Positions 40,913 through 49,922 of a stretch of DNA of 64,000 bases are shown piece by piece. The DNA is taken from contig JAJFHC010000124.1 in assembly GCA_021775835.1 (NCBI GenBank), forward strand, positions 1-64,000, in the 5' to 3' direction. The position numbers were made by a program, and so were the translations under genes. The notes beneath the pieces were generated by a model. That model saw only the letters and a program-made list of their open reading frames with translations, ran no database searches and was not told the origin of the DNA. Position 1 is the stretch's first letter; each line of letters opens with the position of its first letter. This DNA comes from Hyphomicrobiales bacterium (GTDB lineage: Bacteria; Pseudomonadota; Alphaproteobacteria; Rhizobiales; JAJFHC01).

Positions 40913-42184
40913 TCAGTTCTGAAATGTCACGGAATGGTTTTCGTCATTGAGATCGAGAACGGCGGCGACCGGAGCCGTCCGGCTAATGACTTTCCCGCGG
41001 CGAATGACGAACAACCGTGCCGGCTTGAGCCGGATGGCTTCTATCGGATCCCGGGCCTGCAGGATCACCATGTCCGCGTTGCATCCCGCTTCAATTCCGT
41101 AACCCTCCAGATGCATGACTCTCGCCGAGTTCTCGGTAATCGCCCTGAACATGGCCTGCATCTGACCGACACCGGTCATGTGGCCGTTGTGAACCGCCAT
41201 GTGGGCAACCTCAAGCATGTCATGACTGCCAAGGCTGTACCACGGGTCCATCACACAATCATGGCCGAGCGCCACGTTGATCCCCTGGTCCAACATTTCC
41301 TTGATGCGGGTCAGGCCCCGGCGCTTTGGATAGGTATCGTGGCGTCCCTGGATCGTTGCGTTGATCAGCGGATTGGGAATCGCCGTGACATCGGCTTCCG
41401 CCATCAATGGTAACAGTTTGCTGACATAGTAATTGTCCATCGAATGCATCGACGTCAGGTGAGAGCCCGCCACCCTGCCCTGAAGTCCCAGACGCTGGGT
41501 CTCATAGATCAGCGTTTCGATGTGCCGCGACATTGGGTCGTCGGTCTCATCGCAATGCATGTCGACCAGCAACCCGCGCTGCGCGGCAATCTCGCAAAGG
41601 GCGGTGACCGACGCCGCTCCATCCGCCATGGTCCGCTCGAAGTGGGGAATACCGCCGACCACGTCAACACCCATGTCGAGCGCCCGCTTGAGGTTGGTCG
41701 CAGCCGTGGGCGATCGCAAATACCCGTCCTGGGGAAAGGCAACAAGCTGCAGATCGATCCACGGCGCAATTTCCCGACGAACTTCCAGCAAGGCCTCGAC
41801 CGCAAGCAGGCGGTCGTCACAGACATCCACGTGGCTGCGAATGGCCAGAACGCCACGGGCAATCGACCATTTGGCCAGGGCATGAGCCCTCTGTTTTATG
41901 GCCTCCATCGTCAGGTGCGGTTTCAACTCGCCCCAAAGTGCTATTCCCTCCAACAGCGTTCCACTCTCATTGAGCCGTGGAAGTCCAAGGCTGAGCGTCG
42001 CGTCCATGTGGAAATGCGGATCGATGAACGGCGGCGACACCAGGCAGTCCGTTGCATCAATTGTCTCGTCTCCGAACGCCGGCGTCGGCGGGTCAACTGC
42101 GACAATCTTACTGTCATTCACGGCAATATCGACACCGTGGCGTCCATCGGGCAGGTTTGCGTTTTTTATGACAAGATCGAACAT
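40913..42184 (-). CDS. codA: Cytosine deaminase (amidohydrolase family)
   Basis: A 423-residue metal-dependent hydrolase that turns cytosine into uracil. The motifs are PPFIDPHFHMDATLS (metal His pair), DMHCDETDDP, GSHLTSMHS and LGHDCVMDPWYSLG (metal Asp), in the same order as E. coli CodA. It is the last gene of the long minus-strand pyrimidine cluster, 20 bases after the permease gene, and supplies uracil to the PreT/PreA-HydA route. Related enzymes act on isoguanine or creatinine, so specificity is inferred from motif and neighbours. Confidence 0.88.
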   Translation of the reverse strand: MFDLVIKNANLPDGRHGVDIAVNDSKIVAVDPPTPAFGDETIDATDCLVSPPFIDPHFHMDATLSLGLPRLNESGTLLEGIALWGELKPHLTMEAIKQRAHALAKWSIARGVLAIRSHVDVCDDRLLAVEALLEVRREIAPWIDLQLVAFPQDGYLRSPTAATNLKRALDMGVDVVGGIPHFERTMADGAASVTALCEIAAQRGLLVDMHCDETDDPMSRHIETLIYETQRLGLQGRVAGSHLTSMHSMDNYYVSKLLPLMAEADVTAIPNPLINATIQGRHDTYPKRRGLTRIKEMLDQGINVALGHDCVMDPWYSLGSHDMLEVAHMAVHNGHMTGVGQMQAMFRAITENSARVMHLEGYGIEAGCNADMVILQARDPIEAIRLKPARLFVIRRGKVISRTAPVAAVLDLNDENHSVTFQN

Positions 42185-42204
42185 GGGTTCAGGTACCTCC
42201 GAAG

Positions 42205-43152
42205 TCAGACCCGTTCACCGCGTCGGAACGGGACCAGCAGGGCTTTTGGATAGCGTGCCCTACGGGCCATGATGATCATGGCGACGATCGACAGAACATA
42301 CGGCAGCATCAGGAAGAACTGATAGGGAATGAAAGCGCCGGCCAATTGCTGGGCGCGAACCTGCATGGCTTCGAGTCCCGCAAACAGCAGGGCGCCGAGA
42401 AGCGCTTTGCCCGGTTTCCAGGACGCAAAAATCACCAGCGCGACGCAGATCCAGCCGCGACCGTTGACCATGCCAAAGTAGAATGCATCGAACCAGGACA
42501 TGGTGATGAAGGCACCACCCACGGCCATGAACGCGCTGCCGACCATGACCGCGCCCGTACGCACAGCCAGAACATCAATGCCCTGGGCTTCAACCGCCAT
42601 CGGATTCTCGCCCGCCATGCGAACGGCCAGTCCGGCTGGCGTACGATAAAGCACATACCAGACCATCGGCACGGTAATCAGCGCCAGATACGTCAGAGGG
42701 GATTGCGTAAAGAGCGCTTCCCCGACCACCGGAATGTCGGACAGATAGGGTATCGCCACACTCTTGAATGGCACGATCTTTGGCGGTGTCGTCGCCGCCG
42801 GCAGCAACATCCGATAAACGTAATAGCTCAGGGACGAAGCAAACAGCGTGATACCAATACCCGTCACATGCTGCGACAGGCCCAGGTAAACCGTAAACCC
42901 GCTGTGCAGCAGACCGAACATGGCACCGAGGAAGGCCGCAAACATGATGCCGCCCCACAGGTCGCCACCCTGATAGACCCACATCCACCCGGCCATGGCG
43001 CCGACGGTCATGATCCCTTCGATACCCAGGTTGAGAACCCCTGCCCGCTCGCAGATCAATTCGCCGAGAGTACCGAAGATCAGCGGAGAGACGATCCGGA
43101 TGGTTGCGGCCCAGAATCCGGCGGTCAATAGAATGTCCAAGATATCCGACAT
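42205..43152 (-). CDS. Nucleoside-type ABC permease (NupQ/YufQ-like)
   Basis: A 315-residue inner-membrane permease with about eight hydrophobic segments (for example FWAATIRIVSPLIFGTLGELI near the start). GVLNLGIEGIMTVGAMAG is the conserved loop of the BMP-associated permease family. It forms a pair with the next gene upstream; both sit between codA and the ATPase, giving one importer for nucleosides or nucleobases with the BMP protein at 45806-46813. Confidence 0.9.
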   Translation of the reverse strand: MSDILDILLTAGFWAATIRIVSPLIFGTLGELICERAGVLNLGIEGIMTVGAMAGWMWVYQGGDLWGGIMFAAFLGAMFGLLHSGFTVYLGLSQHVTGIGITLFASSLSYYVYRMLLPAATTPPKIVPFKSVAIPYLSDIPVVGEALFTQSPLTYLALITVPMVWYVLYRTPAGLAVRMAGENPMAVEAQGIDVLAVRTGAVMVGSAFMAVGGAFITMSWFDAFYFGMVNGRGWICVALVIFASWKPGKALLGALLFAGLEAMQVRAQQLAGAFIPYQFFLMLPYVLSIVAMIIMARRARYPKALLVPFRRGERV

Positions 43153-43183
43153 CAGCCTTTTGTCTCCCCCGAACCCTGCACCA

Positions 43184-44233
43184 TCATGTCCACTTGATCT
43201 TGAAACGCGTGAGCATCACTGAAACCAGGACACAAAGCACCGACATCCCGACCAGAACGTCGGCGATATAGGTTGGAATGTTGACTGCACGGCTCATGGC
43301 GTCCGCGCCCACATAGACTGCGGACAGGAACACGGCTGCCGGGATAACCGCCATGGGATGGAGCTGCGCCAGCATGGCGACCGCGATCCCGGTGTAGCCA
43401 AAGCCCGGCGACAGATCGAGCGTAAGGTAACCCTTCAGGCCTGCGACTTCGCTGACGCCGGCCATTCCGGCCAGACCACCACTGATGAGGGCCGTTTTGA
43501 TGACCGTCGTGTTGACCTGGATTCCGGCGAACTCGGCCGCCGTGGCGTTGTGCCCAACTGCCTTTATTTCATAGCCCCATGTGGTGAAACGCAGCATTGC
43601 CCAAGTCAGGATCGCGGCAAGGGCGGCAAAGATGAGGCCCGCATGCAACCGTCCTTTTTCGAGCAATCTCGGCAGCACACCTTCGTCGATGATGGATGCC
43701 GCCTGCGGCCAGCCCAGTGCCATCGGGTCCTTCCACGGACCCTCGATCAGATATCCGACCATGAGGATAATCACGAAGTTGAGCAACAATGTCGTCACCA
43801 CCTCGTCGACCTTGAGATGGGTCTTGAGGAAAACCGGCACGATCAGAATGGCGCCGCCGGCCAACGCACCGACAATCATCAGAAAGGGAACCATGAGAAC
43901 CGGCGGCATGGTAATCAGGCCGGTACCGAAAAATGTCGCGGCAAGCGCGCCGCAGTAAAGCTGGCCTTCAGCCCCGATATTGTAGAACTTGGCGCGAAAG
44001 GCGATCGCCACAGCAAGACCGGTGAAGATCAACGGGACCGACCGTGTCAGGGTTTCATTGATGGCAAACCGGCTGCCGAAGGCGCCCTTGAAAAGCAGAA
44101 AATAGGCATCGAAGACCGACGTGCCGGTCCACGCGATCAAGCCGGCGCAAATCAGAAGGGAAACAGCGACAGCGGCAACCGGCGCAAGCCCCGCCCGCCA
44201 CATTGAAAGCGAGTGTCTGGGTTCAATCTGCAT
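43184..44233 (-). CDS. Nucleoside-type ABC permease (NupP/YufP-like)
   Basis: A 349-residue permease and partner of the previous entry. The segments FKGAFGSRFAINETLTRSVPLIFTGLAVAIAFRAKFYNIGAEGQLYCGA hold the family's conserved NIGAEGQ loop, with about eight membrane spans. Its start overlaps the ATPase gene by 11 bases, which supports coupled translation. The substrate is probably a pyrimidine nucleoside or base, given codA and the reductive pathway genes in the same run. Confidence 0.9.
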   Translation of the reverse strand: MQIEPRHSLSMWRAGLAPVAAVAVSLLICAGLIAWTGTSVFDAYFLLFKGAFGSRFAINETLTRSVPLIFTGLAVAIAFRAKFYNIGAEGQLYCGALAATFFGTGLITMPPVLMVPFLMIVGALAGGAILIVPVFLKTHLKVDEVVTTLLLNFVIILMVGYLIEGPWKDPMALGWPQAASIIDEGVLPRLLEKGRLHAGLIFAALAAILTWAMLRFTTWGYEIKAVGHNATAAEFAGIQVNTTVIKTALISGGLAGMAGVSEVAGLKGYLTLDLSPGFGYTGIAVAMLAQLHPMAVIPAAVFLSAVYVGADAMSRAVNIPTYIADVLVGMSVLCVLVSVMLTRFKIKWT

Positions 44234-45761
44234 GAGCGCTGCCTCCGGCTTTCACGCCGTCATCGTGGCCTGCCATCATCAGACCGATGTCCGGGACACT
44301 CTTGGTGTCAGGTGCAAAACTCTCACTTAGATGTCCATGATGAATGACCGCGATGCGGTCGCACAATACCAGCAGTTCATCAAGATCCTCGGAAATCAGC
44401 AGGACGCCAGCACCTTGCCTGCGCGCGTCGAGCAATCTGGTCTGCACATAGGCGATGGCCCCCTCGTCAAGGCCGCGCACCGGCTGGTTTGCGAGGATGA
44501 AGGCTGGGTCGGCGGAAAGCACGCGGGCCAGTATCAGTTTCTGCATGTTGCCGCCCGACAGCAACTTTGCCTGCTGGTCCGGCCCCTCGCAGCGCACATC
44601 GAATTCCTCGATCAAACGTCGGGCCCGTTCCACCGCTGCCGGTTTTCGGATGACAATACCAGCCGTCGAAACATCCTGACTTCTCAGGTCCTCGCTGATG
44701 AGGTTCTCCCAGATCTGCATCTCACCGACAACGCCGGCCGAATGTCGATCTTCAGGAATCCGCCCGACGCCGCGCCGGACAATATCGCGCGGGTTGGTCG
44801 AGGATATCTTGTCTCCCAGCAGCGTCATCGATCCGGACGCCGCCTGGACAAGCCCTGAAAGGAGGTCGGCGAGCGCACGTTGACCGTTGCCGGCAACACC
44901 GGCAATGCCCACGATCTCATGGGCATTCACGGTAAGCGAGACGCGATCAAGCAACGGCACATCGCCCTCGCCTGCCACAATGACATCCGTCAGTTCAAGT
45001 ATGGCTTTGCCCGGGTCCATGTCGTTTGGCTTCGGTCTTGTGACCGCCCGTCCGACCATCATCTCGGCCAGTGCATTCCGGTCTGCATCGGCTGTGTTTA
45101 CGATTCCGACAAGTGCGCCCCGGCGCAAAACCGCAACCCTGTGACTGACGGCCAGAATTTCGTGCAGCTTGTGTGAAATGAAAATTATGGCAAGCCCTTT
45201 GGCAGTCAGGCTTTTTAGGGTCTCGAAGAGACTGTCGGTTTCCTGCGGCGTCAGAACCGCCGTTGGCTCGTCAAGGATCAGAACACGGGCGTCCCGGTAA
45301 AGCGCCTTCAAAATCTCCACACGCTGGCGCTCGCCAACGGAGAGATCACCGACCATGGCGTCCGAGTCGACCTCAAGACCATATTGGCGGGCCATCTCGG
45401 AAATCTTTGCCCGCGCACCGGCCCGATCCTGCTTCCAGGACCACAGGCTCTCCGTACCAAGGATAATGTTGTCGAGGACAGTGAGGTTTTCGGCAAGTGT
45501 GAAATGCTGGTGAACCATGCCCACTCCGGCCTCGATGGCGGCATCGGTCGAGCCGGGCGGAAGCACGCTCCCGCCCACCTCGATCGAGCCTTCATCAGCC
45601 ACATAGTGACCGAACAGGATGTTCATCAATGTTGTCTTCCCGGCGCCGTTCTCACCAAGCAACGCCATGATCTCGCCTTCGGCCAATGACAGCGTGATGC
45701 CGTCATTGGCCAAGAGCGGACCAAAGCTTTTGGTGATGTTTTTCAGCTTCAAGATCGACAT
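44223..45761 (-). CDS. Nucleoside-type ABC ATPase with two ATP-binding domains (NupO/YufO-like)
   Basis: A 512-residue protein with two fused ABC domains, the hallmark of sugar/nucleoside BMP-type importers. The first domain has GENGAGKTT, LSVGERQRVEIL and LILDEPTAVL. The second has the degenerate Walker A GVAGNGQRAL and signature LSGGNMQKLILARV with ILANQPVRGLD in place of a full Walker B. The degeneration of the second site is normal for this family. It lies between the binding protein (44 bases upstream) and the permeases. Confidence 0.93.
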   Translation of the reverse strand: MSILKLKNITKSFGPLLANDGITLSLAEGEIMALLGENGAGKTTLMNILFGHYVADEGSIEVGGSVLPPGSTDAAIEAGVGMVHQHFTLAENLTVLDNIILGTESLWSWKQDRAGARAKISEMARQYGLEVDSDAMVGDLSVGERQRVEILKALYRDARVLILDEPTAVLTPQETDSLFETLKSLTAKGLAIIFISHKLHEILAVSHRVAVLRRGALVGIVNTADADRNALAEMMVGRAVTRPKPNDMDPGKAILELTDVIVAGEGDVPLLDRVSLTVNAHEIVGIAGVAGNGQRALADLLSGLVQAASGSMTLLGDKISSTNPRDIVRRGVGRIPEDRHSAGVVGEMQIWENLISEDLRSQDVSTAGIVIRKPAAVERARRLIEEFDVRCEGPDQQAKLLSGGNMQKLILARVLSADPAFILANQPVRGLDEGAIAYVQTRLLDARRQGAGVLLISEDLDELLVLCDRIAVIHHGHLSESFAPDTKSVPDIGLMMAGHDDGVKAGGSAHAD

Positions 45762-45805
45762 TGATGTGCCTTCGTCTCTCGTATTTCAGTCCGCTAATGC
45801 AGACC

Positions 45806-46813
45806 TCAGTATGTCGACTTCGGCTCTTCGTCGTTGATCTTGACGGTAAACTTACCCGCCAGGATGTCGGCCTGAATCTGGGCCACCTTCGCCTTGACGC
45901 CCGCATCGATGCGGCCATCAAATTCGTAATAAGGTGCCAGGCTCGCGCCGCCCTTCTGCATCATGGTCCAATCCTTGTAGTCTTCGGCCTTGAATGTGCC
46001 GGCCTTTACAAGGGAGATCGCATGGGCGATGGCGTTCGTCATGTCCCACAAGGCGGAAGTGACGACAACGTCCTTGCCGTTTTCTTCCTTGTTCATGTCG
46101 TTGACATTGCCAAACGCGATGATGCCCTTATCGCGGGCGGCGTCGACGACACCGGCACGTTCCGCATAAAGTACATCGACACCTGCCTCGACCTGGGCGA
46201 AGGCTGCTTCCTTGGCCTTCGGCGGATCGTACCATGAGCCGATGAAGGTCACCTTGAACTGGGTGTCGGGATTGACGGAACGGGCGCCGTCAATGAACGC
46301 ATGGAACAGGCGATTGACCTCACCGATCGGATAACCGCCGACCATGCCGATCTTGTTGGTCTTGGTCATCGACCCGGCAATGATTCCCATCAGGTAGCAG
46401 GGCTCATGGATGTAGTTGTCGAAAACCGAAAAATTCGACCCATGGGGCTTGAACGGATCGCCCATCAGGAACGACACATCCTTGTACTCGTCAGCCACCT
46501 TGCGGGCTTCCTTGGAAATCCCGAAGGCTTCACCAACGACCAGCTTGACGCCACTTTCAGCATATTCGCGCAGCACGCGGATATAATCTGTGTTGGCTAC
46601 TTTTTCGGAGAACACGTAGTCGATCTCGCCTGCGTCTTTCGCCTTCACCAAAGCCTGGTGCAACCGGGCATCCCACTTTTGCTGAATGGGCTGCGTGTAA
46701 ATTCCGGCAACCTTGATCTTTGCTGCAGAGGCCGGCGTGATGCCTAAAGCCATCGTACCGATACCTGCCCCGATCAGGCCTGTTGCCGATCTTCTTGTAA
46801 TCCTGCCTGTCAT
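45806..46813 (-). CDS. BMP-family (PnrA/Med-type) substrate-binding lipoprotein-like protein
   Basis: A 335-residue extracytoplasmic binding protein. The start at 46813 has GGAG nine bases upstream; the longer frame would include the upstream hairpin. The N-terminus is a Tat-like signal (RITRRSATGLIGAGIGTMALG, cleaved near ASA). The mature part begins KIKVAGIYTQPIQQKWDARLHQAL and has GGYPIGEVNRLFHAFIDGARSVNP, both typical of BMP proteins that bind nucleosides. No lipobox Cys is seen. It delivers ligand to the permease/ATPase genes that follow. Confidence 0.9.
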   Translation of the reverse strand: MTGRITRRSATGLIGAGIGTMALGITPASAAKIKVAGIYTQPIQQKWDARLHQALVKAKDAGEIDYVFSEKVANTDYIRVLREYAESGVKLVVGEAFGISKEARKVADEYKDVSFLMGDPFKPHGSNFSVFDNYIHEPCYLMGIIAGSMTKTNKIGMVGGYPIGEVNRLFHAFIDGARSVNPDTQFKVTFIGSWYDPPKAKEAAFAQVEAGVDVLYAERAGVVDAARDKGIIAFGNVNDMNKEENGKDVVVTSALWDMTNAIAHAISLVKAGTFKAEDYKDWTMMQKGGASLAPYYEFDGRIDAGVKAKVAQIQADILAGKFTVKINDEEPKSTY

Positions 46814-46829
46814 AGTTTTTCTCTCCTTT

Positions 46830-46854
46830 GTCCGTTCCCGCTTGGGGAACGGAC
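46830..46854 (-). repeat. Intercistronic stem-loop upstream of the BMP gene
   Basis: Perfect 10-base arms GTCCGTTCCC and GGGAACGGAC with a 5-base loop, located between the NMT1-type binding-protein stop (46884) and the BMP start (46813). No T-run follows, so it looks more like an mRNA-stabilising or partial-termination element than a full terminator. Confidence 0.6.
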
Positions 46855-46883
46855 CTGTTGACATGGTTTGACGTGACGTCGCC

Positions 46884-47873
46884 CTATTTCAGAGCCTTGT
46901 CCGAAATTGCATGAGTCCATGCGCCTTCAGGCTTTTTCTTGATCACCGGATCCGAACCGCCCTTCAGCAGCGTGCTGACGGTGCGTTCGTAATCTGCCGG
47001 GTCTAGCGCACCATTGGAGCCTGCCGTCAGTTTGGCAATTTCGCCCATCATGCGCCGCTGGTGCTTTTCTGTCTGGGCACCCGACGCATCGTTTTCCAGA
47101 ACGATATCGGCAGCCGCATCAGAGTTGGCTTCCGCCCACTTCCAGCCCTTCATGGACGCCCGCACGAACCGGACCATCTTGTCGGCAAAAGCTGCGTCCT
47201 TGAGCTTGTCTTCAAGTACGTAAAGCCCGTCTTCAAGCGTGGCAACGCCCTGGTCCTGATACTTGAATACCACCAGCTCATCAGCCGACAGACCGGCATC
47301 GATTACCTGCCAGTATTCATTGTAGGTCATGGTCGAAACGCAATCGGCCTGCTTCTGCAGGAGCGGATCCACATTGAAGCCCTGCTTCAGCACCTTGACA
47401 CCTTCGGCGCTGCCGGTTGTATCGATGCCTAATTGTGCCATCCAGGACAGGAATGGGTACTCGTTGCCGAAGAACCAGACCCCCAGTGTCTTGCCCTTGA
47501 AGTCAGCGGGAGACTTGATGCCGGTTTCCTTGCGGCAGGTCAGCATCATGCCCGAGCTCTTGAACGGTTGCGCAATATTGACCAGGGCGACACCCTTTTC
47601 GCGTGAGGCAAGCGCCGATGGCATCCAGTCGATGATCACATCCGCACCGCCGCCGGCGATAACCTGCGGTGGCGCAATATCGGGGCCGCCTGCCTTGATC
47701 TCTACGTCAAGATTCTCTTCCTTGTAGAAGCCCTTGTCCTTTGCCACGTAGTAACCAGCGAACTGAGCCTGGGTGACCCACTTCAACTGCAATGTGACCT
47801 TGTCGGCGGCATAGGCCTGTGCCCCGATCAATGTCATCGCACCGGCAATTGCACCGGCCAGAAGTTTTTTCAT
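46884..47873 (-). CDS. NMT1/THI5-like ABC substrate-binding protein
   Basis: A 329-residue secreted protein. The start at 47873 has GGGAG eight bases upstream and gives a clean signal peptide (KKLLAGAIAGAMTLIGAQAYAA). The mature N-terminus KVTLQLKWVTQAQFAGYYVAKDKGFYKEENLDVEI is the classic NMT1/THI5 opening; GGADVIIDWMPSALA and LGVWFFGNEYPF follow. Such proteins bind pyrimidine-like or thiamine-precursor ligands, among others. With the adjacent permeases, ATPase and dihydropyrimidinase it probably imports a pyrimidine or hydantoin. Confidence 0.9.
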   Translation of the reverse strand: MKKLLAGAIAGAMTLIGAQAYAADKVTLQLKWVTQAQFAGYYVAKDKGFYKEENLDVEIKAGGPDIAPPQVIAGGGADVIIDWMPSALASREKGVALVNIAQPFKSSGMMLTCRKETGIKSPADFKGKTLGVWFFGNEYPFLSWMAQLGIDTTGSAEGVKVLKQGFNVDPLLQKQADCVSTMTYNEYWQVIDAGLSADELVVFKYQDQGVATLEDGLYVLEDKLKDAAFADKMVRFVRASMKGWKWAEANSDAAADIVLENDASGAQTEKHQRRMMGEIAKLTAGSNGALDPADYERTVSTLLKGGSDPVIKKKPEGAWTHAISDKALK

Positions 47874-47904
47874 TTTCTTACTCCCTCTGTTACACACACA
47901 CCGG

Positions 47905-49008
47905 TCAGTTCCTGACCGACGGATGCCAAAACGTGGCGACTCTCTGCAGAAAGGCCACCACTCCATAAAACGCGGATCCAGCAAGTGCTGCGACCGCGAT
48001 CTCTGCCCACACCATGTCGACATTCATCCTGCCGACTTCCGTGGAAATTCTGAACCCCATACCGACGATCGGCGTCCCGAAGAATTCGGCCACGATTGCC
48101 CCGATCAGGGCAAGGGTCGAATTGATCTTCAAGGCATTGAAAATAAACGGTGCGGCTGCCGGCAAACGCAGTTTGAAGAGCGTTTGCCAGTAGTTGGCCG
48201 CGTAGGTCCGCATAAGGTCGCGTTCCATGTTGCTTGACGCCGCAAGCCCGGCGATCGTGTTGACCAGCATGGGGAAAAAGGTCATCACGATGACGACCGC
48301 CGCCTTGGACTGCCAGTCGAAACCGAACCACATCACCATGATGGGTGCGATGCCGATAATCGGGAGAGCCGACACAAGGTTGCCGACCGGCAACAGCCCG
48401 CGCTGCAGGAACGGTGACCTGTCGATGGCTATGGCAATCACAAACGCCGAACCGCATCCCAAAGCGTATCCGATCAGGACCGCCTTCAGAAAAGTCTGCT
48501 GGAAATCTGCCGACAGAATTGGAAGCGATTCCGCAATTCGCACCCCGATCATCGAAGGAGGTGGCAACAGGACAGTGGGAACGTTAAACCCCCTCGTCAC
48601 GGTTTCCCAGCACACCAGTATCCAGACACCAAACAGCAATGGAATGAGAAGCCGGATCCAGCGTTGCGTCCGCAGCCCGGCATCCGCCGTCAGCCGCTCG
48701 ACAAACAGCCATGTGATCGACCACGCGGCGACGACCAGTGCCCAGAACCCCGGTCCGACGGCGTCGAGACTGTTCAGCGTCAGGATCACAATACCCGTCC
48801 CTGTGAGGCTCAATACGCCATCTGTAAATACATTCAGACCGGCCTTCCAGCGGATGGCACTGGCGACCACAGCCACCGCAAAGATTGCCGCCGGCAGATA
48901 ACCCAGAACCGACACCGACTCTGACCCTTTCACGCCCAGGGATAGTGCCAGACATAACACTGCCGCCAGGCAGGTGACCAGGCCGAGAAATGTCTGCAGC
49001 CTGCTCAT
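47905..49008 (-). CDS. ABC transporter permease with extra N-terminal membrane region
   Basis: A 367-residue permease of the SsuC/TauC-type family (BPD_transp_1). The permease core is the C-terminal ~250 residues, with the EAA-like loop ANYWQTLFKLRLPAAAPFIFNALK. The first ~115 residues add about four hydrophobic stretches (TFLGLVTCLAAVLCLALSL, YLPAAIFAVAVVASAI and others) that the usual 250-270-residue family members lack. It overlaps the ATG of the preceding permease gene by four bases (ATGA). It forms a two-permease complex with the next entry. Confidence 0.88.
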   Translation of the reverse strand: MSRLQTFLGLVTCLAAVLCLALSLGVKGSESVSVLGYLPAAIFAVAVVASAIRWKAGLNVFTDGVLSLTGTGIVILTLNSLDAVGPGFWALVVAAWSITWLFVERLTADAGLRTQRWIRLLIPLLFGVWILVCWETVTRGFNVPTVLLPPPSMIGVRIAESLPILSADFQQTFLKAVLIGYALGCGSAFVIAIAIDRSPFLQRGLLPVGNLVSALPIIGIAPIMVMWFGFDWQSKAAVVIVMTFFPMLVNTIAGLAASSNMERDLMRTYAANYWQTLFKLRLPAAAPFIFNALKINSTLALIGAIVAEFFGTPIVGMGFRISTEVGRMNVDMVWAEIAVAALAGSAFYGVVAFLQRVATFWHPSVRN

Positions 49009-49886
49009 TGCGCCATTCCCATGCGCTTAAGGACGATCCGGTTGGCAATACCGACGATCATGACCAGCGTCGCGGCAAGGGCGGCTGCAACCAGAAGTGC
49101 AGACCAGATCTGGACCGTCTGGCCATAATACGACCCTGCGAGAAGCCGTGCTCCAAGGCCGGCGACCGCGCCTGTCGGCAATTCGCCAACGATCGCGCCC
49201 ACAAGGGAAATCGCGATCGCAATCTTCATTGAGGTAAACAGGAACGGAACGGAATTGGGCCACCGCAGTTTCCAGAATATCTGGGCCGTGCTGGCGTTGT
49301 AGGTGCGCATCAGATCAAGCTGGATAACTTCCGGCGACCGCAGACCTGTCACCATGCCGACAACGACGGGGAAGAAACTGAGATAGGTCGAGATCAGTGC
49401 CTTTGGCAACAAGCCGGAGAGTCCGACCGCATTGAGCACCACGATGATCATTGGCGCTATGGCCAGGATGGGAATGGTTTGGCTGGCAATGACCCAGGGC
49501 ATCAGAGACTGATCGATTGCCCGGTTGTGAACGATGGCGACCGCCAGGGCAATACCAAGACAGGTTCCGATGACGAAGCCAAGGAGCGTCGCCGACAGGG
49601 TTATCCAGGCGTGATAGACGAGACTGCGCTTCGATGTGATGTTCTTTTCGACGGTCGTCTTCCAGATTTCCTGTGCCACCTGATGAGGTGCCGGCAAGAC
49701 CGGCCGCTCCTGGGCCATGGTGTCGGTCACGAGTTGACCGGCTGTCCATGCGACATTGGCCTTTTCATAACGGTCGAACTGCCAGGGTGCATTCAGATAG
49801 ATCGTGCCGGCGTACCAGACTGCGATAATCGCCGCGACGACCACGAGGATCGGAAACACATTTCCTTGGGCAAGCCGGCTGATCAT
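49005..49886 (-). CDS. ABC transporter permease (SsuC/ThiX-type)
   Basis: A 293-residue permease with an N-terminal anchor, a periplasmic segment of about 50 residues and five further spans; the EAA-like loop reads TYNASTAQIFWKLRWPNSVPFLFTSMK. It is the partner of the permease downstream and is followed by it with an ATGA overlap. The ATPase gene ends 36 bases upstream. Together with the NMT1-type binding protein these four genes make one importer. Confidence 0.9.
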   Translation of the reverse strand: MISRLAQGNVFPILVVVAAIIAVWYAGTIYLNAPWQFDRYEKANVAWTAGQLVTDTMAQERPVLPAPHQVAQEIWKTTVEKNITSKRSLVYHAWITLSATLLGFVIGTCLGIALAVAIVHNRAIDQSLMPWVIASQTIPILAIAPMIIVVLNAVGLSGLLPKALISTYLSFFPVVVGMVTGLRSPEVIQLDLMRTYNASTAQIFWKLRWPNSVPFLFTSMKIAIAISLVGAIVGELPTGAVAGLGARLLAGSYYGQTVQIWSALLVAAALAATLVMIVGIANRIVLKRMGMAQ

Positions 49887-49922
49887 CCAGCGCCCCCCTG
49901 CCCGAAATTATGCGTCTCGGGT

